Shown: positions 35,170 to 43,849, numbered from the stretch's first letter. The stretch is 64,000 nt of DNA from Paenibacillus timonensis (GCF_022427145.1 NZ_JAKSXN010000002.1:62001-126000), one strand, 5' to 3'. Program-made: numbers and translations. The notes: a model not told the origin generated them from the sequence alone.

Positions 35170-35784
35170 ATGGGTTCTTACAGTCTGTTGGCTGTCATCG
35201 CCATTGGACTCGCGTCCAACCTGGATAATGCGGGAGTCGGCATTGCTTACGGGGTACGAAAAATCCGCATTCCATGGTATTCCAATCTGGCCATCGCCAC
35301 CATCTCCTTTTTGGCCACTCTGGTGTCGGGATTTTTCGGAAGCTGGTTATCCTCGTGGATCCATCCTTGGATCGGGCAATTGCTGGGAACGGTCGTGATC
35401 GTCGGGGTAGGCGTTTGGGTGTTGCTGCAGCCGTTTCTGGAGAAGAAGGACACCTCCGTTCAGGATGATGACGTGAATCCGCTGACCCGCCTGCTGCGCA
35501 ATCCTGAAGAAGCGGACAAGGACAGTTCCAAATCCATCAGCCTCGGCGAATCGGTCATCCTGGGAATCGCCTTGGCCATGAATGCGTTGGCCGGCGGCTT
35601 TAACGCCGGAATCACCCAGTTGAACGTCTGGTATACTTCGCTGTCCGTCGGTTTGTTCAGCTATTTGCTGCTGGCCGCATGCGCCGGATTCGGAGAAAAA
35701 GTGGCCGCGGAAAAATTCGGAAACCGGGCTACCGTCATTTCCGGTTTGCTGCTAATCCTGATCGGCATCCACCAGCTCTTCTAG
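35170..35784 (+). CDS. ytaF: Sporulation membrane protein YtaF
   Basis: The product has 204 residues from ATG 35170, preceded by AAAGGAG. It has six membrane segments in two pseudo-repeats (LAVIAIGLASNLDNAGVGIAYG and ILGIALAMNALAGGFNAGITQ, in part) separated by an acidic linker. It belongs to the MntP-like/DUF204 superfamily; the conserved acidic and Asn residues in the repeats resemble the metal sites of MntP. YtaF is annotated as sporulation-associated with unknown transport function. It is 70 bases upstream of the isoprenoid-synthase-like gene but has its own character and probably its own promoter. Confidence 0.85.
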   Translation: MGSYSLLAVIAIGLASNLDNAGVGIAYGVRKIRIPWYSNLAIATISFLATLVSGFFGSWLSSWIHPWIGQLLGTVVIVGVGVWVLLQPFLEKKDTSVQDDDVNPLTRLLRNPEEADKDSSKSISLGESVILGIALAMNALAGGFNAGITQLNVWYTSLSVGLFSYLLLAACAGFGEKVAAEKFGNRATVISGLLLILIGIHQLF

Positions 35785-35854
35785 CAACCTACCTTATCTA
35801 CAAATTCTCCTATATAATGAAGAGGATGGACCCAGATAAAGGAGGTCATCCTAT

Positions 35855-36796
35855 ATGAATTGGTTAACCCGTTTTGAGCAGGATTTGAGCGTTGCATTCG
35901 ATGATGCCGAACGCCTAATAGCAGAGATGCCGGAGACATTCCGGAATCAAGCGGCCGATTACCTGGATCGGTTTCGCATCTTAAACAAAGCCGGTTCAAC
36001 AAATTATATTTGCTACCTGCTGGCTTATTGGCTGCAGGAAACCGCGAAGGCCAAACCGGAAGACAGCCGGCGATTTACCGTAGCCATGATTTTCGTTATG
36101 ATGCATTACCATCTGATCGACGAAGTGATGGATGATCCGGAAATGGGAGATAAGAGGAAGTTGCCGCTAGCGAATCTGCTGCAGCTGGAGTTTTGGAAGA
36201 TTTACAGCGGTTATTATCCGGCCTCCTCCCCTTTTTGGGACAGTTATCGAAAGTATACGGCGGAATGGGCGGAGGCGGTGGCTTTTGAGAACCAATCCGA
36301 TTTCTTCCAGGAGGACCCGGTTCGGATTGCCCATAAGGCTTCCCCGGTGAAGCTGACGGTAGCCGGTATGCTGATGCTGAACGGCCAAGAAGGTCTGCTG
36401 CCTGCATTCGAAAAAGCGGTAGACCTAGTATTAGTTACGCTGCAAATGTTAGATGATTGGGAGGATTGGGAGAAGGATCTTCGCGAGGGCAGCTACAACG
36501 CCCTTATCTCCGAAGTGCAGCGCGAGCTGCAAATTCCCCGGGACCGCAGGCCGAATCCGGAGGAGATCAAACACGCTTTGCATGTGCGCGATATCCTATT
36601 CGCCTATGCCGAACGGACAGATCATAACGCTGCCGCGCTTGATCAAGCCGCACCGATGCTTACGCATTTGATAGAGTTTCATGAATACCTCCGGCAGAGT
36701 CTCAAGCAGGGGGCACAAAGCCTGAGAGAGGAGAGAGAACTGTTGGCACAGGGTGGTTTGTTCTATTGGCTGTTGAAAAATCAAACACACGCCTAG
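35855..36796 (+). CDS. Class I isoprenoid-synthase-like protein (ComQ-type candidate prenyltransferase)
   Basis: The product has 313 residues; ATG 35855 follows AAGGAGG and TATAAT lies at 35813-35818. It is all-helical with two Asp-rich motifs placed like those of trans-prenyl synthases: D89-E-V-M-D93-D94 in HYHLIDEVMDDPEMGDK, and D200-D-W-E-D204-W-E-K-D208 in LQMLDDWEDWEKDLREG. These would bind Mg2+ and an allylic diphosphate. The length is near that of ComQ (about 300), which prenylates ComX on tryptophan. It is followed after 64 bases by a small peptide with an NHLP-type leader ending AGAWF. I infer that it may modify that peptide; terpene or polyprenyl diphosphate synthesis is the alternative. 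Fold assignment is fairly secure, substrate is not. Confidence 0.7.
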   Translation: MNWLTRFEQDLSVAFDDAERLIAEMPETFRNQAADYLDRFRILNKAGSTNYICYLLAYWLQETAKAKPEDSRRFTVAMIFVMMHYHLIDEVMDDPEMGDKRKLPLANLLQLEFWKIYSGYYPASSPFWDSYRKYTAEWAEAVAFENQSDFFQEDPVRIAHKASPVKLTVAGMLMLNGQEGLLPAFEKAVDLVLVTLQMLDDWEDWEKDLREGSYNALISEVQRELQIPRDRRPNPEEIKHALHVRDILFAYAERTDHNAAALDQAAPMLTHLIEFHEYLRQSLKQGAQSLREERELLAQGGLFYWLLKNQTHA

Positions 36797-36801
36797 CGTT
36801 A

Positions 36802-36841
36802 TGTCGAATAACATGTTATAGTAATAGGGAAATTATACTAT
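36802..36841 (+). promoter_or_regulatory. Operator-like elements upstream of the peptide gene
   Basis: TGTCGAA (36802-36808), a Spo0A-type box, overlaps the perfect 12-bp palindrome ATAACATGTTAT (36808-36819). ATAGTA (36818-36823) and TACTAT (36836-36841) form a second dyad around a possible -10, TATACT (36834-36839). The peptide start is at 36861. Confidence 0.45.
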
Positions 36842-36860
36842 TTTTAGAAAGGGTGATCTT

Positions 36861-37103
36861 ATGACATCAGGAGCTCTCCTTCAATCGCAAGTCGTTGAGA
36901 AAGCATGGCAAGACCCAAGCTTTAAAGCTAAGTTGCTTGCCGACCCTAAAGCTGCTATCCAGGAGGCACTGGGTGTAATTCTCCCGGATCACATCAAGAT
37001 TAAAACCGTGGAAGAAAGCTCTGACGAGTTCTACGTTGTGCTTCCACCTCAGCCGGAAAAAGCAGTGAAAAGTGAAGTGAAACCAGCTGGAGCTTGGTTC
37101 TAA
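36861..37103 (+). CDS. NHLP-type leader peptide, candidate RiPP or ComX-like pheromone precursor
   Basis: The product has 80 residues; ATG 36861 follows AAAGGGTGATC. Residues 11-63 match the nitrile-hydratase-alpha-like leader of natural product precursors: VVEKAWQDPSFKAKLLADPK, then AAIQEALGVILPDHIKIK and a VVLPP end. The remaining tail, about 15 residues, ends KPAGAWF, with Trp79 next to the C terminus. There is no double-Gly cleavage site. No lanthionine synthetase, YcaO, radical SAM maturase of RiPP type or C39 peptidase-transporter is nearby. The only neighbouring enzyme is the isoprenoid-synthase-like protein, so a prenylated Trp is the favoured idea. A true but orphan NHLP precursor is the alternative. 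Confidence 0.8.
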   Translation: MTSGALLQSQVVEKAWQDPSFKAKLLADPKAAIQEALGVILPDHIKIKTVEESSDEFYVVLPPQPEKAVKSEVKPAGAWF

Positions 37104-37187
37104 CCTTTGAAGACGACCTCAACATCGCGAAGAGGTTAAAGCCGAAAGGGCAGGACACGAGGAGCAATGGAACCGGACAACTTCCTC

Positions 37188-39086
37188 CTATTTCGAGGAA
37201 GGAAACCGGATGACCGCTTCCGTTCCTGCTCCTTTTTTGCTGGTAAAGTGGATCTCGCCGTTCATCACCTCTATGATTCGAAATGTCACCATCAACCCCA
37301 AACCGGTCCCCTTCGTTTTGTTTGAGAAGTAAGGTTCGCCTAGTCGGGCCAGCACATCTTCATCCATCCCTTCCCCGTCATCTTTAATATGAATGACCAC
37401 TTGGTTATCTTTCTCGTAACTCCAGATTTGAATATCTCCTTCCCCCCTAAGCGCTTCGATGCTATTCTTGATAATATTGATGAAAGCTTGTTTGAATTTA
37501 GACGAATTTCCTTTTACATAAAGGTCTTTGGGGATATGTGTCGTAATTTTCCCGCCTTGCAAATTGGCGAGCGGAACTAGGATGCCTTCAATATGAATAA
37601 ATTCATCAAGCACGTTCAATTCGGTAATTTTCCCACCTTCCGGCTTAGCAAAGGTCAGAAAATCAGTAATAATCCCAGACGCGCGGTCAAGCTCCTCCAA
37701 CGCCATACTTAAATAGACTTTATCAGCCTGCTGCTGCTTCTCGACCAGCAACTGCAGAAATCCGCGGGTAACCTGCAACGGGTTGCGTACCTCGTGGGCG
37801 ACTGAAGCGGCAAGCTCACTGATGATCTCCATCTTCTCCGAACGTTGCAATTCATTGTTAAACATCTCTAATTGCTTGGAATATTCAACGACCTGTTCAT
37901 GGTTTGCGACAAATCTCCGGCTTAAGATAATGATCAATGAACCGAGAAACCCGATAATTCCCAATTTCCACAGGAATAACGTATAATACCCGTCATTATA
38001 GTAATACCAAAGCAATTCGCCTACGCAGAGGAAGGCAAAAATTAAGAATCCGCCTAATAGAATGACAGCTTCTTTATTCCCCTTAAACACATTAATGGTT
38101 AAGGTACCTGCCAATATCACGAATTGAGCCACCATGATGTAACCCATGAATTGAACGGTAATGATGGTGTATAGCGTATTGAATAGGTCGGGGGAGATCT
38201 CATTAAGTATCAGCATCAGAGCGCAAAGAATCGAGTACGCAAACACAACCTTTCGCGACCGCCGTATTAAACCTTTATATCCCGAACCGAAGGTTTGTTC
38301 AAAGAAATAAGTAAGGGCTGGAAGCAAACTAAATAAGGCCAAGTCAAACAATAGCATGAGCAACCTGCCGGCAATCACAAAGTCAAACAGCCAATAGACG
38401 AAGGACGTATAGGTAAGCACGAGGAGTCCGCTTGAAAAAATGACTCCGCATAACGAGAACCACATCGGGATGTGTACATGTTTTAAGAAAAGCGCGCAGA
38501 CCAGCATAATCGCGGCAATAAAGATCAAAGTGCTGCCCAACACCAGATCCGGAACGTTATCTCTAACGAATTTTTTCATTAACCCCTGATAATCGCCGAT
38601 CTTAATTGGAGCAAACAGACCAATTTTATAAGTCGCCGAAGTTGACCCGATATAAACCGTTTGATTGGAATTTTCGGCAGTGATCGGAATCACAATGTTG
38701 TTGATGGCATAATTAAATAGCCGTTTGGACTCGTATACGCGTTCCCCGTCAATCATAACCACAACATGACTTGCATTGATTTTATCGATAAACAGAATTT
38801 GAGAATTGTCCGTCAATTCAGGGAGCTGAAACCTGCTCCACTGTGACATCCCGGTACTCGGTTTCTCAGGTATTACGTCATTTGCTTTCACGTCCTGCCA
38901 AGCATGAAGCGACTTCAGATTCTCCAAGCTTATTTGCGGATCGAACTGATCCGTCCAATTGATTTGCCAATGATCTATTTGAATGGTATCCGAACCGGGA
39001 TCATCGTAACCTTTGAATAAAAAGAAGCAAAGTACCGCAAGGAGCAGCAAAAAAAACACAATAACGCTTTTTGTCAAAGCCTTCAT
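37188..39086 (-). CDS. 7TM-type sensor histidine kinase
   Basis: The product has 632 residues from ATG 39086, after AGAGGTG. TM1 (about 8-25) is followed by an extracellular domain of about 155 residues with a beta-rich pattern (FIDKINASHVVVMIDGERVY), then seven membrane segments (about 183-405), as in 7TM-DISM receptors. The kinase core follows: HisKA with ELAASVAHEVRNPLQVTRGF (phospho-His in AHEVRNP), N box NIIKNSIEAL, G1 IKDDGEGMDED and G2 TKGTGLGLMVT. The HisKA type resembles sporulation kinases rather than ComP (HisKA_3). No response regulator is adjacent. The gene is clearly AT-richer than the window (37441-37500 has 22 G/C of 60) and converges on the peptide gene; I infer a possible receptor. 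Confidence 0.9.
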   Translation of the reverse strand: MKALTKSVIVFFLLLLAVLCFFLFKGYDDPGSDTIQIDHWQINWTDQFDPQISLENLKSLHAWQDVKANDVIPEKPSTGMSQWSRFQLPELTDNSQILFIDKINASHVVVMIDGERVYESKRLFNYAINNIVIPITAENSNQTVYIGSTSATYKIGLFAPIKIGDYQGLMKKFVRDNVPDLVLGSTLIFIAAIMLVCALFLKHVHIPMWFSLCGVIFSSGLLVLTYTSFVYWLFDFVIAGRLLMLLFDLALFSLLPALTYFFEQTFGSGYKGLIRRSRKVVFAYSILCALMLILNEISPDLFNTLYTIITVQFMGYIMVAQFVILAGTLTINVFKGNKEAVILLGGFLIFAFLCVGELLWYYYNDGYYTLFLWKLGIIGFLGSLIIILSRRFVANHEQVVEYSKQLEMFNNELQRSEKMEIISELAASVAHEVRNPLQVTRGFLQLLVEKQQQADKVYLSMALEELDRASGIITDFLTFAKPEGGKITELNVLDEFIHIEGILVPLANLQGGKITTHIPKDLYVKGNSSKFKQAFINIIKNSIEALRGEGDIQIWSYEKDNQVVIHIKDDGEGMDEDVLARLGEPYFSNKTKGTGLGLMVTFRIIEVMNGEIHFTSKKGAGTEAVIRFPSSK

Positions 39087-39276
39087 ATAGCACCTCTGCA
39101 ATTATGATTAAGAGAACTCGTGCAGGAAATAGAATGAACAATACACATTTCGATATCCTTGCCGCAAAAACCTTCAATTATATGGAAATAGTGATAAATA
39201 TTTTTAGAATGGGAGTACAACAGATATTTTACCGTGTATATCTTGTTTTATCTATGAATAGTTTGCTTTTTCTATC

Positions 39277-39306
39277 AAAAAAAACGCAGGATCTTCTCCT
39301 GCGTTT
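39277..39306 (-). terminator. Terminator of the SPL-like gene
   Basis: AAACGCAGGA (39282-39291) pairs with TCCTGCGTTT (39297-39306). On the minus strand a run of T follows (A-run from 39277). It lies 45 bases past the stop at 39351. Confidence 0.9.
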
Positions 39307-39350
39307 CGGTATCTTCCGCCCTTAAAGGGAAATCTACGTTATTTCCTATT

Positions 39351-40349
39351 TCAAATAGGAAAAGAAAGCTGCTCGATCTCCGGCGTCACTTCCCGCATGG
39401 AAAGCGGACGGATCGGCTGCGGAACGATTCCCGACGATTTGGCGGCCAGCCCGCGTTCGGCCTCCCATTCCTTCGCGGAGCCGGTGAGCCGGTGCTTGGC
39501 CAGCAGCGCGCCAGACAACCGGCTGAACGCGTCGCGGTAGCGCCGGTCGGCGTAAGCCCCGTCCGAATACAGGGCGCGATACTTCGGAACCAGCCCGGGA
39601 GCGTGTTCCTGCAGCGTGCGCAGGAATACGGTCTTCACGTCCGGGGACAAGCGCAGCAGCGAGATCATGGCAAACCGGGCGCCGCTGTCCTTAGCAGCCT
39701 GAAGCAACGCGTCTAAGGCTTCCTCCGAATCGGTCAGGAAAGGCAGCGCCGGTGCCGCGAAAATGCCGGTACGTACCCCGTGATCCGCCAAAAAGCTCAC
39801 GGTTTCAAGCCGTTTGGCCGGATGCGGCGAAGCCGGCTCCAGCTTGCGGACCAGTTCCGCGTCCAGCGTGTTGATGCTGACGTTCACGGTCACATCCCGC
39901 ATTTCGCGCAGGATATCCAGATCGCGCATCACGAGCGGGGAACGCGTGGTTATGCTGGTGCTGATCCGGTACTTGGCCAACAGCTTGAGACACTCCCGCG
40001 TCAGTTGCTCCTTCGCCTCAACCGGCTGGTAAGGGTCCGTCGCGGTGCCGATCGCAACGCGTCCAACCTGCCGGCTTACGGCCTCGATATCAAAGGCGTA
40101 TTTCCTCGCCAGGGCCGACAGTTGCTTCTCCAGCGCTTCCGGAGCATTCTCCTTGACGGAAATCCGAAATTGAAACTCGTCCTCGGCGCTTTTTCCGAGA
40201 AACGTCTGAAACGCCCGGGCATAACAGAAACGGCATCCGTGCCCGCAGCCCCGATAAGGATTGATGGACCATTCGAAGGGCATCATCTCCTCCTTTACCC
40301 GATTTAAAGCAGCTTTGGTGCGGACTCGTTCGAAACGGGTTTCCGGCAT
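39351..40349 (-). CDS. SPL-family radical SAM protein
   Basis: The product has 332 residues from ATG 40349, with GGAGG seven bases upstream. The radical SAM cysteines are in CGHGCRFCYAR (CxxxCxxC), after INPYRG. Further landmarks are GTATDPYQPVE, ITTRSPLVMRD and SINTLDAELVRKLEP. This matches the Rv2578c-like group related to spore photoproduct lyase (SplB), not SplB itself. The reaction is unknown; a DNA-repair role is plausible because the promoter carries a LexA-like box (40409-40422). I see no reason to link it to the peptide cluster 2 kb away: orientation, promoter and family differ from RiPP maturases. Confidence 0.88.
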   Translation of the reverse strand: MPETRFERVRTKAALNRVKEEMMPFEWSINPYRGCGHGCRFCYARAFQTFLGKSAEDEFQFRISVKENAPEALEKQLSALARKYAFDIEAVSRQVGRVAIGTATDPYQPVEAKEQLTRECLKLLAKYRISTSITTRSPLVMRDLDILREMRDVTVNVSINTLDAELVRKLEPASPHPAKRLETVSFLADHGVRTGIFAAPALPFLTDSEEALDALLQAAKDSGARFAMISLLRLSPDVKTVFLRTLQEHAPGLVPKYRALYSDGAYADRRYRDAFSRLSGALLAKHRLTGSAKEWEAERGLAAKSSGIVPQPIRPLSMREVTPEIEQLSFPI

Positions 40350-40401
40350 CCTTTTCCCTCCTCTAGCCGGGCCGAGGGCCCGTGAACCTTGTTTGACATT
40401 T

Positions 40402-40422
40402 ATTATACCAAACATATGTTCG
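40402..40422 (-). promoter_or_regulatory. LexA (SOS) box plus -10 of the SPL-like gene
   Basis: On the minus strand CGAACATATGTTTG (40409-40422) matches CGAACRNRYGTTYG at every defined position and is followed after one base by TATAAT (40402-40407). LexA bound here would cover the promoter. The start codon is 52 bases downstream. Confidence 0.75.
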
Positions 40423-40487
40423 GTTTAGAAGCAGAGGCTGCCGGTAACTCCTGACAGTTCGCTCCACAGGGGACCTTTGCACAAGCG

Positions 40488-40537
40488 AAAAAACTCCGGT
40501 AGGGACCCGGCATCGCTGCACGGTACCTATCCGGAGT
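40488..40537 (-). terminator. Terminator of the phosphorylase-GH30 operon
   Basis: ACTCCGGTAGG (40493-40503) pairs with CCTATCCGGAGT (40526-40537) with one bulged T. Six A on the left give a T-run on the minus strand. It lies 50 bases past the phosphorylase stop. Confidence 0.8.
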
Positions 40538-40587
40538 ATTATTCCAAGTGCTTTGGTGACGCAGATTTTGACGCAGATTACGTAGCG

Positions 40588-43500
40588 TTAAGCCAACTCC
40601 GCTTCAATCCGCCGCACCGCTCCGCTGCGGATCTCCTCCGCCAGCTGACCCTCGATGACGGAGCCGTCGACGACTTGCTCTGAACCATCCTGCCTTAGTA
40701 CCACCAGCCGGCGGATCGACGCAGCATTCGGGCCGTACGTGTCTTTCTTCTGCGGATTCCGGTAGACGACTTCGGTCGTGCCCAGGAAGCGGAACGACAC
40801 CTCGCCCCGCTCATCAAAGAGCCACCCGGGCAGCAGCGGATGGAGCACCAGCCGAAGCTTGCCTTCGTGCAGGCGGAATATCCGTTTCCCGGCCATCATC
40901 GTCATCCACATGCTGAGGAATTCGGCGGTGGATCCGCTAAGACGGGCGACATAACCGCGGCCATGCGTATCCGGGTCCGGATTCACGCTCGTGGCGATAA
41001 AGGACGAGTTCTCCAGCGTGCTGCGGCCATACACGGCCGGATCGAGGAACGGAATCAACGAGGTGCGAAGCTCGGAGAAGAACTCCTCGGTTAAGCCGCT
41101 CTTAAGCAGCGCCAGCAAGTACTTGTAGCTCATATGCAGGAACACCGATTCCCGTTCCAGCCACCCTGGCGTAAAGGCGCGGATCCGGCCGATTTCATGG
41201 GTCTCCGCGTCCAAACTGACGGAGGTTTTGTACATTTGAAGCCGGGCGTCGAATAGGTCGCTGCGGCGAATTTGCTCGTACGTCCGCTTGGCTTCCTCCC
41301 GATCCTCCACCGTCTTCAACCAACGGGCCGGGCCTTCCAGGAAATGCGGCAGCGGACGAACGGCAAATTTCTTCACGACTGCCTTCGGCAGGCCGTAACC
41401 GCTGATGACCGGCTTGCCTTGCGCATCCGTCACCGGCTCAAATTCCACCGCCTCGAAGGCGAAATACGTCGGCGTTACGCCGTCGCCCAGCTTGATGGCT
41501 TCCTGAACGCCCTGCTCGATTTGCTCCAGCATGCGTGTCGCCAGCTTGCCGACGGCACCGACCTCCAGCGCGGTCTCCGTCCCGCTGATTCCGAAACGAA
41601 TGGCTTCCCGGTAGTTCTCGCGCGCCGCAGCCACCCGATCCCAATAGTCGAACGGCTCCAGGTTCCCCGCCAAGCGGGCATCCAGCAGCGTCCCGACTTC
41701 GCGGAGCAGGGCCGCGATTTCTTCCGGCACGGACACTTCCCGTCCGTCGCCGGCGGCTTCGGCGCAAGCCTCTTGAACGAAACGCAGAAGCCGCTTTAAT
41801 TCGAACGTTTCGCTCATGCCCGAGCCGAACAATCCAGGCAGTCCGTTCATTGCATCGTTCCAGCCCGGTTTGTTTCCTTCCATTTCCACGCCCATTCCGA
41901 ACGGATCCAGGGTGGCGAACTTGACCAGGCCTAACGACAGCAGCTTGACGAACAAGGTCGTCCGGTAGATTTCTCCATTTCCGTGCCCGGTTTTCAGCCA
42001 GTTGGTGCTCTTCAGCGTCAGCCCTTGCTTAGCCATTTTCTCTTCGTCATGAACCAATGCCCCATATTGGCGAACCTGCCCGCCGCTGATCACGTATTTC
42101 TCACTGCGCGGCAGTACGCGGGCCGGACTGTCGAAGTACGCATACTCCCGCTCTCCGAACAGCAACTGCTCCTTGCGATCCGGGAAAATATCCAGATAGC
42201 TGTCGATCAGGTCCATATTGTACGTCCAGTGATCCGACCAGTAGCCTTCCCCGAAGGACGCTTCGATTTGCTGCTCGGCAAGCGACAGCACGCCGGTCAA
42301 CAGCTCGTTCTCCTCCACGAGAAGCCGAATGCCGCGGTGGGTGACCAGCGAAATGAGTTTCCCCGGAGTAAACGAACCCCGGCAAAGTGCGGCCAACTCC
42401 TCCCGATGATCGGCGGCGACTTTCTCCAGGAATGCGGATAGCTCCGCAGCCCGCTCGGCCGGAACCCGGAAGGTCGTTCCCTCCACGCCAAGCGGATTGT
42501 AGCCGTCGGCCTGGATTAGGCTGAAGAACGTGCGGATATTAAACGTTCCGACCCGCGGATTGAAATACACGTCGCTGCGCCGGTTTTGGTTGGCGTCCCG
42601 GAAGTTGCCGTTGCCCTGCGAATAAAATTCCGGGGCGATGGAGAAGAAATTGTAATCCCGCTCCAGATCCCCGTGCTTACGGGAATAAAGATGGACGACA
42701 AACCCTTCCCGGCCGTTTTCGAAAATAAACGGATACCCGCCGCGCAGAAAATTGTCCAGATAACTTTGCCGGCAGTAGGCATCAAACAGCGGCAGCGCCG
42801 TTTTCGTAGCGATGTCCGCGGTCAGCTCCTCGGTCAGTTGACCGGCTTCCGCGTGTTTACGGGCAACGTAGGCCGGGCTGGCGATCTCGGCAGCTTTGCG
42901 GTTCAACCGTTCGACGCTGTCGATATGTCCGATCAGCGTAAAGATGCGGCGGCTTTCCCCCGGGGCCAGCTCGGCAGCCAAAGCCGAAAACCCGCATGGC
43001 ACCTTATTGGTGCAATATTGAGGTTCAGCGGTCAGCGCCGTCAGCGGATGCTCGGCAAAGCGATCCGGATAGGCCAGTGACGTATTGTCGCCGAAAATGA
43101 CGGCAAAGTCGGCAATCGTCTTCAGCAGTTTGCCGTCCTCGCCGAAGGTCAGGTAGAAATGGCCGCTTTGCACCTCGCTGACTTCGGCCTCATCGTGGGT
43201 GCTGGAGCGGACCCGGTAAAACGGGATCCCCTTCTCCAGATTTTCGACCTCCATCCAGCTGCGCAGGAGGTTGCCGATTTCTTTATAGCCGGCGTTCTCC
43301 ACCCCGTATGGAAGAATCTCCGGCATGCCGTCCAACATCTCCAGCTGCAGCGGAGCTCCGGAAAGATTCGTGACCTCCACCTGGCGCACCAGAGCCGCAT
43401 AATCGTCGTTTGGCACTTGAAAATAACTCACTTTAACCCGAAGCCCCTGCGCTTCGTTGGTTTCCTCGATCGTCAGCTCGTTGGCCAGGATCTGCATGCG

Positions 43501-43815
43501 GCGAACGGCGGACGGATCGGGGAAGGCGCTTTGAAAGGGCTCGTAGATCCCGGTTTTCCCCGCGGCTTTAATAAACGTCCGGAAGCCTTTCATCGCGACC
43601 GATTGGTACGTAATGCTCGCCGGGGAGAATTCCATGATCGGGCTGTTTTTGTCCCGGATCCCGAAGCTGCAAACCGCCTGCCCCCGGTTCACATAGAACG
43701 TCCACATCGGAATCCCCTTCAAGCCGGCAAGGCCCGGGAGAAAGCTCGAGAACGGCTTCGCCCGGTCAAATTGTTCTATAACGAACGCATTTTCCTCAAA
43801 AGCATAATTAGGCAT
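40588..43815 (-). CDS. GH94/GH161-like beta-glucan phosphorylase
   Basis: The product has 1075 residues from ATG 43815, after GGAGGG. The frame is open 114 codons further upstream, but that part overlaps the GH30 gene and is not protein-like. The N-terminal beta-sandwich shows GIRDKNSPIMEFSPASITYQ. The catalytic (alpha/alpha)6 domain has GEGYWSDHWTYNMDLIDSYL and KPGWNDAMNGLPG, where the Asp of WNDAMNG corresponds to the general acid of cellobiose-phosphorylase-type enzymes. Size and design fit GH161 beta-1,3-oligoglucan phosphorylases, first described from Paenibacillus, better than classic 800-residue GH94. It would release glucose 1-phosphate from oligosaccharides inside the cell. It is co-transcribed with GH30 upstream (34-base gap). 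Confidence 0.75.
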   Translation of the reverse strand: MPNYAFEENAFVIEQFDRAKPFSSFLPGLAGLKGIPMWTFYVNRGQAVCSFGIRDKNSPIMEFSPASITYQSVAMKGFRTFIKAAGKTGIYEPFQSAFPDPSAVRRMQILANELTIEETNEAQGLRVKVSYFQVPNDDYAALVRQVEVTNLSGAPLQLEMLDGMPEILPYGVENAGYKEIGNLLRSWMEVENLEKGIPFYRVRSSTHDEAEVSEVQSGHFYLTFGEDGKLLKTIADFAVIFGDNTSLAYPDRFAEHPLTALTAEPQYCTNKVPCGFSALAAELAPGESRRIFTLIGHIDSVERLNRKAAEIASPAYVARKHAEAGQLTEELTADIATKTALPLFDAYCRQSYLDNFLRGGYPFIFENGREGFVVHLYSRKHGDLERDYNFFSIAPEFYSQGNGNFRDANQNRRSDVYFNPRVGTFNIRTFFSLIQADGYNPLGVEGTTFRVPAERAAELSAFLEKVAADHREELAALCRGSFTPGKLISLVTHRGIRLLVEENELLTGVLSLAEQQIEASFGEGYWSDHWTYNMDLIDSYLDIFPDRKEQLLFGEREYAYFDSPARVLPRSEKYVISGGQVRQYGALVHDEEKMAKQGLTLKSTNWLKTGHGNGEIYRTTLFVKLLSLGLVKFATLDPFGMGVEMEGNKPGWNDAMNGLPGLFGSGMSETFELKRLLRFVQEACAEAAGDGREVSVPEEIAALLREVGTLLDARLAGNLEPFDYWDRVAAARENYREAIRFGISGTETALEVGAVGKLATRMLEQIEQGVQEAIKLGDGVTPTYFAFEAVEFEPVTDAQGKPVISGYGLPKAVVKKFAVRPLPHFLEGPARWLKTVEDREEAKRTYEQIRRSDLFDARLQMYKTSVSLDAETHEIGRIRAFTPGWLERESVFLHMSYKYLLALLKSGLTEEFFSELRTSLIPFLDPAVYGRSTLENSSFIATSVNPDPDTHGRGYVARLSGSTAEFLSMWMTMMAGKRIFRLHEGKLRLVLHPLLPGWLFDERGEVSFRFLGTTEVVYRNPQKKDTYGPNAASIRRLVVLRQDGSEQVVDGSVIEGQLAEEIRSGAVRRIEAELA

Positions 43816-43849
43816 AAGGCCTATCCCTCCGTTAAGTAAAAAGTGATGT

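Noticed and set aside
39071-39325. 84-codon frame on the plus strand between the kinase and the SPL-like gene
   Set aside because: It covers the kinase start region and runs through the terminator at 39277-39306, with no ribosome binding site. It is best read as noncoding.
39351-40349. SPL-like radical SAM protein as a maturase for the NHLP peptide
   Set aside because: It belongs to the Rv2578c/SplB-like group, has no SPASM or RRE-like region, lies in another transcription unit with its own LexA-type promoter, and the kinase gene separates it from the peptide.
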